Source of the DNA: Sporofaciens musculi
GTDB lineage: Bacteria; Bacillota; Clostridia; Lachnospirales; Lachnospiraceae
DNA: 64,000 nt
Assembly: GCF_009830285.1 (NCBI RefSeq)
Contig: NZ_WUQX01000001.1
Span: forward strand, 2,728,501 to 2,792,500
Reading direction: 5' to 3'
Shown piece by piece: positions 8,874-18,700 of the stretch. Position 1 is the first letter of the stretch. Every line of letters starts with the position of its first letter. A model generated the notes under the pieces. It made no database searches, was not told the origin of the DNA, and saw only the letters and a list, made by a program, of their open reading frames with translations. The position numbers and the translations under genes are program-made.

Positions 8874-9971
8874 ATGGCTGGATCAACATATGGGAACTTA
8901 TTTTCAATCACAACATGGGGTGAATCTCACGGACCGGCAATCGGAGTTGTCATTGATGGCTGCCCTGCGGGTCTTCCCCTCACAGAAGACGACGTACAAC
9001 AATTCTTAAACCGCAGAAAACCGGGCCAGAGCAAATATACCACCGCCCGCAGCGAAGCCGATAAAGCTTTGCTTCTCTCCGGTGTTTTTGAAGGCGTCAC
9101 CACGGGAACCCCCATCTCTGTGATTGTACATAATCAGGACCAACGCTCACGGGATTACCAAAAGATTAAGGACTGCTATCGTCCGGGACACGCGGATTAT
9201 ACATTTGACGCCAAATATGGCATCCGCGACTATCGGGGCGGCGGAAGAACCTCCGGCCGCGAGACCATTGGGCGGGTAGCTGCTGGAGCCGTGGCCTCCA
9301 AGTTACTTCAAAGGCTTGGAATTCGTGTTATGGCCTATACCAAAGCCATCGGCAGCATTACGATTCCAGAGACGGAATACGACTATGGGTGTATCAACGA
9401 CAATCCCTTGTATATGCCAAACAATGAATACGCAAAAAAAGCCGCCGACTGTCTGGAAAAATGTGTGAAAAACCAGGATTCCATGGGCGGCATCATAGAG
9501 TGTGTCATCGACGGTATGCCCGCCGGAATCGGGGAACCTGTATTTCATAAATTAGACGCTGCTCTATCCAAAGCCCTCATGTCCATCGGCGCTGTCAAGG
9601 GTGTGGAGATTGGCGACGGGTTTCAGGCCGCCTGTGCAGCCGGCAGTAAGAATAACGACGGATTCTATATGGAGAAAGGAAAGGTCTGCAAGCGAAGCAA
9701 CCATTCCGGAGGAACCCTGGGCGGATTAAGCGATGGAAGCCAGATCGTGCTTCGTGCAGCGGTGAAGCCCACCCCGTCCATCTCACAGGACCAGGAGACG
9801 GTGAATGTATATGGGGAGGATACTCCCATTACAATTACCGGACGCCACGATCCTGTGATTGTGCCCAGGGCTGTGGTGGTGGTGGAGTCTATGGCGGCCA
9901 TTACCATTGCAGACCTTTTGATGACAAATATGAGCGCAAGGGTGGAGTATTTGGAAAGAATTTATGGATGA
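8874..9971 (+). CDS. aroC: Chorismate synthase
   Basis: 365 residues, the standard length. It converts EPSP to chorismate using reduced FMN, the last step of the shikimate pathway. Family motifs are GESHGPAIGVVIDGCPAG near the N-terminus, GRETIGRVAAGAVA in the middle (FMN/substrate site), and the C-terminal RHDPVIVPRAVVVVESM. The ATG follows AAGGAG at good spacing. It is the only core plus-strand gene in this part of the window and ends at a bidirectional terminator. Confidence 0.98.
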   Translation: MAGSTYGNLFSITTWGESHGPAIGVVIDGCPAGLPLTEDDVQQFLNRRKPGQSKYTTARSEADKALLLSGVFEGVTTGTPISVIVHNQDQRSRDYQKIKDCYRPGHADYTFDAKYGIRDYRGGGRTSGRETIGRVAAGAVASKLLQRLGIRVMAYTKAIGSITIPETEYDYGCINDNPLYMPNNEYAKKAADCLEKCVKNQDSMGGIIECVIDGMPAGIGEPVFHKLDAALSKALMSIGAVKGVEIGDGFQAACAAGSKNNDGFYMEKGKVCKRSNHSGGTLGGLSDGSQIVLRAAVKPTPSISQDQETVNVYGEDTPITITGRHDPVIVPRAVVVVESMAAITIADLLMTNMSARVEYLERIYG

Positions 9972-10045
9972 CTCTTTCGTATACAAAATAAACCGAATTA
10001 CTTAGAATGTATAAACTAACAATAAAACAGTAACAAAAATCACGT

Positions 10046-10078
10046 AAGAGGTAGGTTACCCATCGCCTACCTCTTTTT
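10046..10078 (+). terminator. Bidirectional terminator after aroC
   Basis: AAGAGGTAGG (10046-10055) pairs perfectly with CCTACCTCTT (10066-10075) and is followed by T residues. The stop codon of the convergent Fic fragment lies in the right arm. Confidence 0.85.
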
Positions 10079-10360
10079 AAAGATAAAAGATTCATTATCT
10101 AATTCAAACTTGGACATCAGTTTTCTGAAGGTATCTTGTCCATCCAGACAAGTGCCTGTCAGATAGCCTTTCTCCCGTTCCCATTCAGATAGCCCCCTGT
10201 AATAATACATTTTTTTGGCATCTTCAATGATAAACGGAGTAAGCCCGAAACGCAGGCACTCTTTTAAAGCAATCAGCCTGCCCACTCTGCCGTTGCCATC
10301 ATTAAAAGAGTGAATACACAAAAAATCATATATAAAACAGGAAGCAATGCACCCAGCCAT
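10067..10360 (-). pseudogene. C-terminal remnant of a Fic-domain protein
   Basis: The 97-residue frame contains the Fic active-site motif as IHSFNDGNGRVGRLI (consensus HPFxxGNGR), followed by FKECLRF-like sequence and a family-typical C-terminus. Fic proteins AMPylate or otherwise modify target proteins. Everything before the Fic core is missing: a TAG lies in frame five codons upstream of the ATG, no Shine-Dalgarno is present, and the next gene upstream is an unrelated esterase. The likely explanation is a truncated gene whose 5' part was deleted. Expression as a small protein is possible but unsupported. Confidence 0.75.
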
Positions 10361-10445
10361 TTTTCCGTGACGCTAAAAGCAGCGTCTTTGGCCCGTATGT
10401 CAGATAAGGCTTTCGTTTCCTCCTGTAAAGCTCCTTCATTGGATT

Positions 10446-11396
10446 TCACTTCAGACGGTTCACCCACTCAGTTGACGCATCCATGGCAGTACGGCAGGCA
10501 TTCGTCTGGTCCAGAGCGTTCAGCATCACAAAATCATGAATCGTCCCCTGTATCCGCAACGCTGTTACTTCCACGCCTGCACACCGGAGCCTTTCGCCAA
10601 ATGCTTCCCCTTCGCTGCGTAAAACATCTGCCTGGCCGTTTATAATCATCGTCGGCGGAAAACACTTTAGACAATCTATATCCGTCCGGAGAGGGGATGC
10701 AGTAATCTGATTTCTATCTTCCATAGATGCTGTATACTGCCGCCAGAACCATTTCATCCCTTCCCGATATAGATAATAGTCCGCTGCAAATTGACGGTAA
10801 CTTGGCGTGTCAAAACAGGCGTTTGTTACTGGATAATACAACAGCAGCTTGTGGATACACGGACCATGCCGCATAGATGACATCAGAACCATAGCGATTG
10901 CCATATTCCCACCAACACTGTCGCCTGCTACTGTGAGCGGGGCGCCGATTGCCATCGGAAAACAATTCCCCATGATTTCCCATATATGGGAAAGGAGAAA
11001 ATAGCACTGTTCTATCGCTGTTGGGTATTTCGCTTCCGGCGACCGGCTATATTCGGGGAAAACGACCAGTGAATCCGTCCTTGCGGAAAGTTCCCTGACT
11101 AACTTTTCGTGTGTATGGAAGCTGCCAAACACCCAGCCTGCGCCATGGATATAAAATATAATGTTTCTGATCTTCCCATCCCTAGGCCCAATAAAATATA
11201 CCGGAATGCTTCCCCATATCCCAGTATTGACACAAACTGAGGATATATCGGCAGGATATTTATATACAGACGTATCCTGCATTTCCTCTAATGCCCTCCT
11301 GCCTTGCTCTGGCGGCATCTGAAAGATCAGAGGAGGCACAGAGCTTTTATTGCAGACAAATTCTGCAGCAGGTTCCAACGGAACACATCGTTTCAT
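10446..11396 (-). CDS. Alpha/beta-hydrolase, HSL-type esterase/lipase
   Basis: 316 residues. The oxyanion-hole motif is YIHGAGWVFGSFHTHEK (the usual HGGG is HGAG) and the nucleophile elbow is AGDSVGGNMAIA. A downstream Asp (NGQADVLRSEGE) and a His (GTIHDFVML) complete a Ser-Asp-His triad as in hormone-sensitive-lipase-like carboxylesterases. No signal peptide is seen, so it is probably cytoplasmic; the natural ester substrate is unknown. The ATG at 11396 is preceded by GAGGAAG. The Fic remnant lies directly downstream, and 127 bases without a gene separate the start from the ABC permease. Confidence 0.88.
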   Translation of the reverse strand: MKRCVPLEPAAEFVCNKSSVPPLIFQMPPEQGRRALEEMQDTSVYKYPADISSVCVNTGIWGSIPVYFIGPRDGKIRNIIFYIHGAGWVFGSFHTHEKLVRELSARTDSLVVFPEYSRSPEAKYPTAIEQCYFLLSHIWEIMGNCFPMAIGAPLTVAGDSVGGNMAIAMVLMSSMRHGPCIHKLLLYYPVTNACFDTPSYRQFAADYYLYREGMKWFWRQYTASMEDRNQITASPLRTDIDCLKCFPPTMIINGQADVLRSEGEAFGERLRCAGVEVTALRIQGTIHDFVMLNALDQTNACRTAMDASTEWVNRLK

Positions 11397-11523
11397 ATTT
11401 CATTCTTCCTCTATGCTATAAATGATTTTTATTATTATATGTAATTCTTCCGTTTTTGCATATCTGCCAAAAAATAAAAAACTACATCTTATGAATAACG
11501 CACTTTCAATCCCATATCTTCTC

Positions 11524-12762
11524 CTACACACTCTCACGCCTGCAATATATCCTCACCGTCAGAACCAAAAACAGCGGAATTTCTATCGCAGCCGCCCCTA
11601 CTATAAGATACGGCGTCCAGATTACCGCAGGCCCCACATGGACAAAATCAGTCCCCAAAATCTCAAAGAGAAATGAATTTGTAAACCCTATTCCACCAGA
11701 GGGCAGAATACACCGGATAAGCTTCGCCAAATTTGCCGATGAAATCATGGAAATAATTGTAGGCAGTAAACCTAGCAGTACCGCAATTTTCAAGGAATCC
11801 TGAATGTTCTTACATCTTGCGGACAAAAATAGCGTACAACATACCGTGGCCAGAAGGGACAAGAACATACCTGCCGTCACCACCGCCTGGGTCTGCCCTA
11901 TTGTAAGAGCCGGAATCACTAATACAGTATATAACATCTGCACTGATGCTTTCAATCCCTCTATGCCGAACGTCACATCCGTAATCAGCAGGAACACGGC
12001 CATTCCAATCAAAAAAGTCACTGTAAATACCGCTAATGCCGTCACAATCTTCGCAGCAGCCAAATGTACCCTTCCATACTTGGCGCAGCGCAGGATGCTG
12101 TCAGCCCCTGTCTGGTATTCAGCCGAAAATATGGGGGAAATAATCACCATGAACACCAGCATTATCAACAGAATATAGATGGTCAGGTACTCAAAAGACG
12201 TTATGTCATATCCTGAAATATACACAAAGGGCATCTTGATGTCCTTGCTCAATTCCTGAATCTTCTCCTGCTCGGCGTCACTGTTCCCCATCATAGCCAG
12301 CCGCTTTCGATACTCGTCATAAAGCCGCGGGGCGTCCTCAGGCGAGAGCTCCTCGTCCGTCATGGAATAAAGATTGATTCCATCCGGCAGCAGTACTGAG
12401 GCAGCCATGTAAATCACAGGATAAACAGGCTCAATCCTTCGGACATATTCCTCCCTTGGCATCTCCGGCGGAAAGATTGCGCCGTACTCTCGGTAACACT
12501 CTTGAAATATGGTAATTGCCTGACGAATCTCCTCCTGAGTAAGCACTCCGTTTATCCCCTTTTCCTTCTCCTTTAGGCAGTCGATTGCCTCCTTCCCTTC
12601 CAGGGAAATTAAATTCCCCTGTTCATCCACATCAAAGGTTTTTACAAATGATATGGGCAAATATGCCAGCACAGCCGACAAAAGCAGAAGCAATGCCAGC
12701 ATCACCCAGGTAGACCTGGTTGTGACCACCCGTTTCAATTCCAAATAAATCAATCGTTTCAT
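11524..12762 (-). CDS. ABC-2 type transporter permease
   Basis: 412 residues. An N-terminal membrane helix (STWVMLALLLLLSAVLAYLP) is followed by a long extracytoplasmic loop (about residues 40-205) and then five or more hydrophobic helices, the pattern of ABC-2 permeases with one large outer loop. It starts 41 bases after the ATPase gene with AGGAGG before the ATG, and completes a sigma factor / membrane protein / ATPase / permease operon. The cargo is unknown; drug or peptide export, or envelope stress relief, are typical for such operons (inference). Confidence 0.85.
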   Translation of the reverse strand: MKRLIYLELKRVVTTRSTWVMLALLLLLSAVLAYLPISFVKTFDVDEQGNLISLEGKEAIDCLKEKEKGINGVLTQEEIRQAITIFQECYREYGAIFPPEMPREEYVRRIEPVYPVIYMAASVLLPDGINLYSMTDEELSPEDAPRLYDEYRKRLAMMGNSDAEQEKIQELSKDIKMPFVYISGYDITSFEYLTIYILLIMLVFMVIISPIFSAEYQTGADSILRCAKYGRVHLAAAKIVTALAVFTVTFLIGMAVFLLITDVTFGIEGLKASVQMLYTVLVIPALTIGQTQAVVTAGMFLSLLATVCCTLFLSARCKNIQDSLKIAVLLGLLPTIISMISSANLAKLIRCILPSGGIGFTNSFLFEILGTDFVHVGPAVIWTPYLIVGAAAIEIPLFLVLTVRIYCRRESV

Positions 12763-12803
12763 CTATATGCCTCCTCATTCTTATAACAAACATTTTCATA
12801 CCG

Positions 12804-13682
12804 TCAATCTTCTTTCCCACTCTCCGGAAACAGCCACAGATACAAATCCTCCATCCGAGGTTCTTCACTCTTAGACCCAGGAATTACCTCTGTCTCGGCA
12901 AGATAACGCACCTTCACATCCCCGTTTTCTTCATTGTAAACATTTACCATGGGAATACGATGCTCATACTCCTCAAGCTCTCGGCTGTCGATATTGGCTG
13001 ACCAGACCTTCCCTGACACCATCTGGACCAACTCCTTCGTCTTTCCCGTGGCAATAATCTTCCCTTCCTTCATGATGGCATTGCAGGTGGCAATGTACTC
13101 TATATCCGACACGATATGAGTGGAAATAAGCACAATCCTGTCGTGGGCAAATTCTGACAGAAGGTTTCTGAATTTTACCCTCTCACCTGGGTCAAGCCCG
13201 CTGGTCGGCTCATCCAGAACTAGCACCTCCGGCTCATTAAGCAATGCCTGGGCAATCCCGACCCGCCGCTTCATACCGCCGGAGAGCTTGGATATCTTTT
13301 TATTTCTGACATTGGAAAGGGACACCCTCTCAAGAAGTATCTGAATACGCTTAAGGGACTCAGCCTTTGTAAGCCCCTTAAGCGCGGCAATGTATTCCAG
13401 ATAGTCCTGGATGCTAAAGCTTGGATAAAAGCCGAACTCCTGGGGCAGATATCCGAAAATATCTCGATACGCCTCCTTCAGTGTGCCAATCTCGATTCCA
13501 TCATACCGGACGCAGCCCGATGTGGGCCGCTGGATTCCAGCAATCATCCGCATAAGCGTCGTCTTCCCCGCCCCGTTTGCGCCCAAAAGCCCCCATACTC
13601 CAGGGGTAAGCGTCAGCGAAACCTGGTCAACGGCACATTTATCCTTATATTGTTTTGTAATTCCACAGATTTCTAGTTCCAT
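12804..13682 (-). CDS. ABC transporter ATP-binding protein
   Basis: 292 residues. Walker A GANGAGKTT, Q-loop region FGYLPQEFGFYP, signature LSGGMKRR, Walker B VLVLDEPTSGLDP and the H-loop STHIVSD are all present, so the ATPase should be active. The C-terminal 80 residues form an extra domain of the kind found in CcmA/NatA-type exporters. It pairs with the downstream permease and lies between that and the membrane protein of the ECF operon. Confidence 0.93.
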   Translation of the reverse strand: MELEICGITKQYKDKCAVDQVSLTLTPGVWGLLGANGAGKTTLMRMIAGIQRPTSGCVRYDGIEIGTLKEAYRDIFGYLPQEFGFYPSFSIQDYLEYIAALKGLTKAESLKRIQILLERVSLSNVRNKKISKLSGGMKRRVGIAQALLNEPEVLVLDEPTSGLDPGERVKFRNLLSEFAHDRIVLISTHIVSDIEYIATCNAIMKEGKIIATGKTKELVQMVSGKVWSANIDSRELEEYEHRIPMVNVYNEENGDVKVRYLAETEVIPGSKSEEPRMEDLYLWLFPESGKED

Positions 13683-13714
13683 ATTCTTCTCCTTCTTTTC
13701 AATCCTTCTTTATA

Positions 13715-14557
13715 CTAATCAGCAGCTCGTTCTCCTACTTCCCCGCTTTCCTTTACCCACCTATAAACCGATATCAGAAACAGCGGAAGAATACATACCA
13801 TAAACAGCGCCCACAGCCTGACATTGTCATAGACAACCGGCATTCTGTGATACAGAATAATTAACGCCGCCCCAAGACAGGCGCAATAGCCCACGCACAC
13901 TCCGACTCTCTGGGATACCTCCTCCCACCCATCCGTACGCCTGATAATCTGCACACATCCCGTACACGCCAAAAACAGCGGAGGCAGAAAATACAAAGCC
14001 ATACTCCCTGCCGAAAGCCCAGCCACGCCTGTTGTCAAGCCCGCAAAAAAAGCAAAAACTGCCAGATACTCCACGGCCAAAAGCATGATCTTCGCCATAA
14101 GAAGCCTTGGAAACGAAATTCGCGACGCCAATTCAACCTCTTGCATCTGATAGCGGCAGGACATCAGCAGTAGCGGTACAGAAGTCATCACCAACACAAC
14201 CGCCAGGATTCCCATAAGCAGCGGTATATGACATATACTCAAATATTCCAGCTCCCCGTCCATCGTCCGATATATGACCAAGAACAGAACTGCCGCGGCT
14301 AACCCTTGGGTCATCCACATCTCTTTCCCCATAAATGGAAGCTGCCTTACCATGAATGCAAAAAAGCCGATTCTTTTTTGAGGCCGCCAAATAGACTCTA
14401 GCTTTCGTACAGATGCAAGCACCCTGGCCTTATTTTCCTCCAGACCTTTGCCCTCCAGACTCTCCCTGTGAAGATTTGCTTTATGCTCATTTCCATCACT
14501 CTTATCTGATACGTCAATCTTCAGAGCCCATCCCAATTCTTCATGTATTTTCTTCAC
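13715..14557 (-). CDS. Multi-pass membrane protein of the ECF sigma operon
   Basis: 280 residues. A hydrophilic N-terminal 90 residues precedes about six hydrophobic helices (for example MTQGLAAAVLFLVIY and HIPLLMGILAVVLVM). I do not recognise the family. It starts with GTG six bases after the sigma-factor stop codon, so the two are almost certainly translationally coupled. A gene in this position commonly encodes the membrane anti-sigma factor. No zinc-type anti-sigma motif is visible, so the role is inferred from position only. Confidence 0.75.
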   Translation of the reverse strand: MKKIHEELGWALKIDVSDKSDGNEHKANLHRESLEGKGLEENKARVLASVRKLESIWRPQKRIGFFAFMVRQLPFMGKEMWMTQGLAAAVLFLVIYRTMDGELEYLSICHIPLLMGILAVVLVMTSVPLLLMSCRYQMQEVELASRISFPRLLMAKIMLLAVEYLAVFAFFAGLTTGVAGLSAGSMALYFLPPLFLACTGCVQIIRRTDGWEEVSQRVGVCVGYCACLGAALIILYHRMPVVYDNVRLWALFMVCILPLFLISVYRWVKESGEVGERAAD

Positions 14558-14563
14558 AATGCC

Positions 14564-15076
14564 TCACACCTCTCCTTCCATCTCACGTTTCAAAAGCTTC
14601 AACGCTCTCCGAAGCCTAGACTGCACCGTCCGCATGGGAAGGTCCAGCACCATGGCAATCTCCTTAAAACTTAATTCCTGGGCATACTTAAGATATACAA
14701 TCTCCCTTAATTCTTCCGGAAGCTTACGTACCATATGCTGGAAATTCACCTGTGCCTCCGAGTTTGCATACCCCGTCTCCAGAAACTCCATATCTTCCGG
14801 AAGCTCTGCCGCCTTTTTCTGTCTCCATAAATCCGTACAGGTATTGGACGCCACCTTATATAAAAAGCCTCGAAATTTCCCCCTGTCCTGATACTGAGGA
14901 AAGTAGCGTATTACCTTGAGAAATGTGTCCTGTACTGCATCCCTTGCCCCTTCCATGTCCGGCGAATGGTAGATACAGTATCTAAAGATATCTTCATAAT
15001 ATATGGACACCAATTCCTCCCAACATAAAGTATCTCCCTTTCTAATTCGATGCAGTAATTCATTTTCACGCGTCAA
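14564..15076 (-). CDS. RNA polymerase ECF-type sigma factor
   Basis: 170 residues with two helical domains. Region 2 runs from YYEDIFRYCIYHSPDMEGAR through DAVQDTFLKV to GFLYKVASNTCTDLWR. Region 4 contains LPEELREIVYLKYAQELSF and LPMRTVQSRLRRALKLL, the recognition helix-turn-helix. The start codon is TTG, chosen because AAGGAGG lies eight bases upstream. It heads the operon 15.1-11.5 kb and presumably drives its own promoter in the 264 bases upstream (inference). Confidence 0.95.
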   Translation of the reverse strand: MTRENELLHRIRKGDTLCWEELVSIYYEDIFRYCIYHSPDMEGARDAVQDTFLKVIRYFPQYQDRGKFRGFLYKVASNTCTDLWRQKKAAELPEDMEFLETGYANSEAQVNFQHMVRKLPEELREIVYLKYAQELSFKEIAMVLDLPMRTVQSRLRRALKLLKREMEGEV

Positions 15077-15340
15077 AATTCTTCCTCCTTGTAATGAGAG
15101 GCGTCCCTCTCTGTAATAGATAACGTACTACAAAGAGAAAATGATTTCAAATTTTAATGGAATTTTAAAATGGGTGAAACCCAAAAAGATAAAATAAGAT
15201 CTGTACTGGCAGGAGAATAGATTTTCTCCTACCAGTGCCTGCTGTGGCAGCAGATATGTAAAATAAACTTTATTCAGTGAAAAGCCTTTTAAAAGCGACG
15301 GCCCTCCACCATACCCCTTTTGTAACATAATCGGTATCCA
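15077..15340. other. Intergenic region between the sigma operon and the ABM gene
   Basis: No convincing gene. Two hairpins are visible: ACTGGCAGGAGAA (15205-15217) with TTCTCCTACCAGT (15224-15236), one mismatch; and CTGCTG/CAGCAG (15239-15253). Neither has a good U-tract on the minus strand. They may be terminator or leader structures for the sigma operon. Confidence 0.4.
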
Positions 15341-15688
15341 CTAAAATATTTCCTCCCCTAAGTATTTGTCATGTGGAACTATTAAGCACTTTTCGATAGA
15401 CTTCCAATAACTATTGTAAAGATTTTTTTGTGCTACTCCATAGCTTTCTTTCGTATCAAATTCCCAGTAAAGCATATACTTAACACTTTTTACAATACGG
15501 GTGATTTTAAGAGGTGGAAGCCCCTCCTTAATTTGCGCCATGTCTATGTGATACCCTCTTTTGACAAACCGAAGCAGAAGCAATCCCTCCTGTTTTTCCA
15601 AAAAACTTTTTGCCTCAAGCATCAGTGCTTCAAATTCTTCCACCTTTTGCGGCTTGACCTGATAAATACATATTTCAGTAAATGGCAT
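15341..15688 (-). CDS. ABM-fold (antibiotic biosynthesis monooxygenase-like) protein
   Basis: 115 residues of ferredoxin-like alpha/beta pattern: FTEICIYQVKPQKVEEFEAL then a helix (MLEAKSFLEKQEG), LLLLRFVKRGYHID, and YMLYWEFDTKESYGVAQ. Small ABM-fold proteins may degrade haem, oxidise quinones or act as binding proteins. No residue here fixes the substrate. The ATG follows AAGGAG. It lies 63 bases downstream of carB on the same strand and may be read from the carAB transcript. Confidence 0.65.
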   Translation of the reverse strand: MPFTEICIYQVKPQKVEEFEALMLEAKSFLEKQEGLLLLRFVKRGYHIDMAQIKEGLPPLKITRIVKSVKYMLYWEFDTKESYGVAQKNLYNSYWKSIEKCLIVPHDKYLGEEIF

Positions 15689-15751
15689 ATTTAATTCTCC
15701 TTCATTTTAATATTTCTATGTGGACGTTTGCCCTGTGAATGTTTTACCCGC

Positions 15752-18700
15752 TCATATCCCCGCAATATCAACCAATGTCAATTTCTTAATATCCGTATTC
15801 TCAAGACTGGTAATCAGCGCCTTCGCCGTATCAATAGCCGTCAGCACATTCACTCCCGTCTCAATGGCATTTCTGCGGATCACAAACCCATCCCGCGCTC
15901 TGTCTGCCCCCTGCTGGGGCGTATCAATAACAAGATCAATCTTATGCCCCAGAATCAAGTCCATAAGGTTTGGCGACTCCTGCTCAATCTTCCTGACCAT
16001 ATTAGCTTTTATGCCATTGTCCTTCAGCGCCTCCGCTGTTCCCTTGGTAGCAAAAATCCGATAGCCGATATTTTGGAATCTGCGTCCAATCTCCAAAGCC
16101 TCCTCCTTATCTTCATTCCGCACAGTCAGAATCAGATTCTTATGCCTTGGCAGGCGGATTCCTGCTCCTAAAAACGCTTTATATAATGCCTCGTCAAATG
16201 TTCCTGCAATCCCCAGACATTCTCCGGTGGACTTCATCTCCGGCCCTAAGCTTATATCCGCCCCTCGAATCTTCTCGAAGGAGAACACCGGCATCTTTAC
16301 TGCATAATAATCTGCCTCCGGCTGTAATCCCGGCGTATACCCAAGCTCTCTGATTTTCTTTCCGGTCATCACCTTAGAAGCCAGCGGCACGATGGGTATC
16401 CCCGTCACCTTGCTGATATAGGGAACCGTACGGCTGGATCTGGGATTCACTTCGATGACATATACCTCCTCCCCGCACACGATGAACTGAATATTAATCA
16501 GTCCGATTACATGGAGAGAACGGGCAAGCTTTCTGGTATAATCCTCAAGTCTTTGCTTCGTATTCTCGGAAATACTCTTTGCCGGATATATGGAAATACT
16601 GTCGCCAGAATGGATTCCTGCCCGCTCAATGTGCTCCATGATACCTGGAATCAGAATATCCTCCCCATCACATACAGCATCCACCTCAATCTCCTTGCCC
16701 TGCAGATACTTGTCCACAAGGATTGGGTGATCCTGGGCAATCCGGTTGATGATTCCCATGAATTCCTCCACATCATGGTCATTGATGGCAATCTGCATTC
16801 CCTGTCCGCCCAACACATAGGAGGGTCTTACCAACACCGGATATCCAAGGCGATTGGCAACCTCCTTGGCCTCGTCTGCGGTAAATACCGTACCGCCGCT
16901 GGGTCTTGGGATACCGCATTTTTCCAGAATCTCGTCAAATAATTCTCTGTCCTCCGCCGCATCCACATTTTGGGCAGAAGTCCCAAGAATTGGTACTCCC
17001 ATCTTCATTAAGGCTTCCGTCAGCTTGATGGCTGTCTGCCCGCCGAACTGAACCACCGCCCCGTCCGGCTTCTCCACGTCCACAATGCTCTCCACGTCTT
17101 CCGGTGTCAACGGCTCAAAATACAACTTATCTGCAATATCAAAATCCGTACTAACTGTCTCAGGATTGTTGTTTATAATAATGGTTTCATAGCCTTCTTT
17201 GGAAAACGCCCAGGTACAGTGTACGGAGCAGAAATCAAACTCAATCCCCTGTCCAATCCGAATAGGACCTGAACCAAGCACCAGAATCTTTTTCCTTTTC
17301 CCTTCATTCTCATCCCCATTTGCGAAAGAATCCCAAACCGCCTCATTTTCACTCCCGAACACAGAATAATAGTAAGGCGTCTCCGCCTCAAATTCCGCCG
17401 CGCAGGTATCCACCATCCGGTAAGCCGCAGTAATTCCCCACTGATGGCGCATTTGATGAATCTGTCTTACCGGCCTTTCTGTAAGCTTTGCTATAACCTC
17501 GTCAGGAAACTCCAAACGCTTGGCCTCTTTTAAAAGCTGCTCGTCCAACTGCTCTGTGCGAAGCTTCTTTTCCATTTCCACGAGAATCGCAATCTTATCA
17601 ATGAACCACAGATCAATCTTGGTAATTCCATGAATTACCTCATAGGAAATACCCCTGCGTACTGCCTCGGCAATCTTCCAGATACGGGTATCGTCCACTC
17701 TTCCCAGTTCTTCCAGCAGCTCATCCTCATGAAGATGGGAAAAGTCATAGGACATGAGGCTGTCCACATGCTGCTCCAGAGAACGGATGGCCTTCATCAG
17801 CGCCCCTTCAAAATTGTCACAGATACTCATCACCTCTCCTGTGGCCTTCATCTGTGTGGTCAGAGTACGCTTTGCACTGATAAATTTATCGAAGGGAAGT
17901 CTTGGAATCTTCACCACACAGTAGTCAAGCATAGGCTCAAAGCTGGCATAAGTCTTTTTCGTAACCCCATTTTTAATCTCATCCAGAGTATACCCAAGGG
18001 CAATCTTGGCCGCAACCTTGGCAATGGGATAGCCTGTGGCCTTGGAGGCCAGAGCAGAAGAACGGCTGACACGGGGATTCACCTCAATCACACAATACTC
18101 AAAGGTCTTTGGATTAAGGGCATACTGAACATTACAGCCTCCCGTAATGTTCAGCTCGCTGATGATATTTAGGGCAGAAGTTCTAAGCATCTGGTATTCC
18201 TTGTCCCCAAGGGTTTGGGACGGGGCGACCACAATACTGTCCCCTGTATGTACGCCCACCGGATCAAGATTCTCCATGTTGCAGACCGTGATGCAGTTTC
18301 CCTTGCCATCCCGCACCACCTCATACTCAATTTCCTTCCATCCGGCGATACACCTCTCCACCAGAACCTGTCCCACACGGGAGAGGCGCAGCCCGTTTTC
18401 CAGAATCTCCTTAAGCGCCCTTCTGTTATCTGCTATACCGCCGCCGCTGCCCCCAAGAGTATAAGCGGGACGAAGGACCACAGGATAGCCGATTTCTTCT
18501 GCAAATCTTACCCCCTCCTCCACCGACTCTACTACCAGAGACGCTGCACATGGCTCCCCGATTTTTTCCATTGTGGTCTTGAATTCCAGACGGTCCTCCG
18601 CTTTTCGGATTGTCTCAGAGGTAGTCCCAATCAAAGCCACGCCATGTTCTTTTAAGAAGCCCTTTTCCTCAAGCTCCATGGCAAGGTTCAAGGCTGCCTG

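Noticed and set aside
15128..15328. 66-codon frame between the sigma gene and the ABM gene
   Set aside because: No ribosome site or family-like sequence; it overlaps two hairpins.
17630..18172. 180-codon open frame on the plus strand
   Set aside because: It mirrors conserved carB coding sequence and has no family-like motif.
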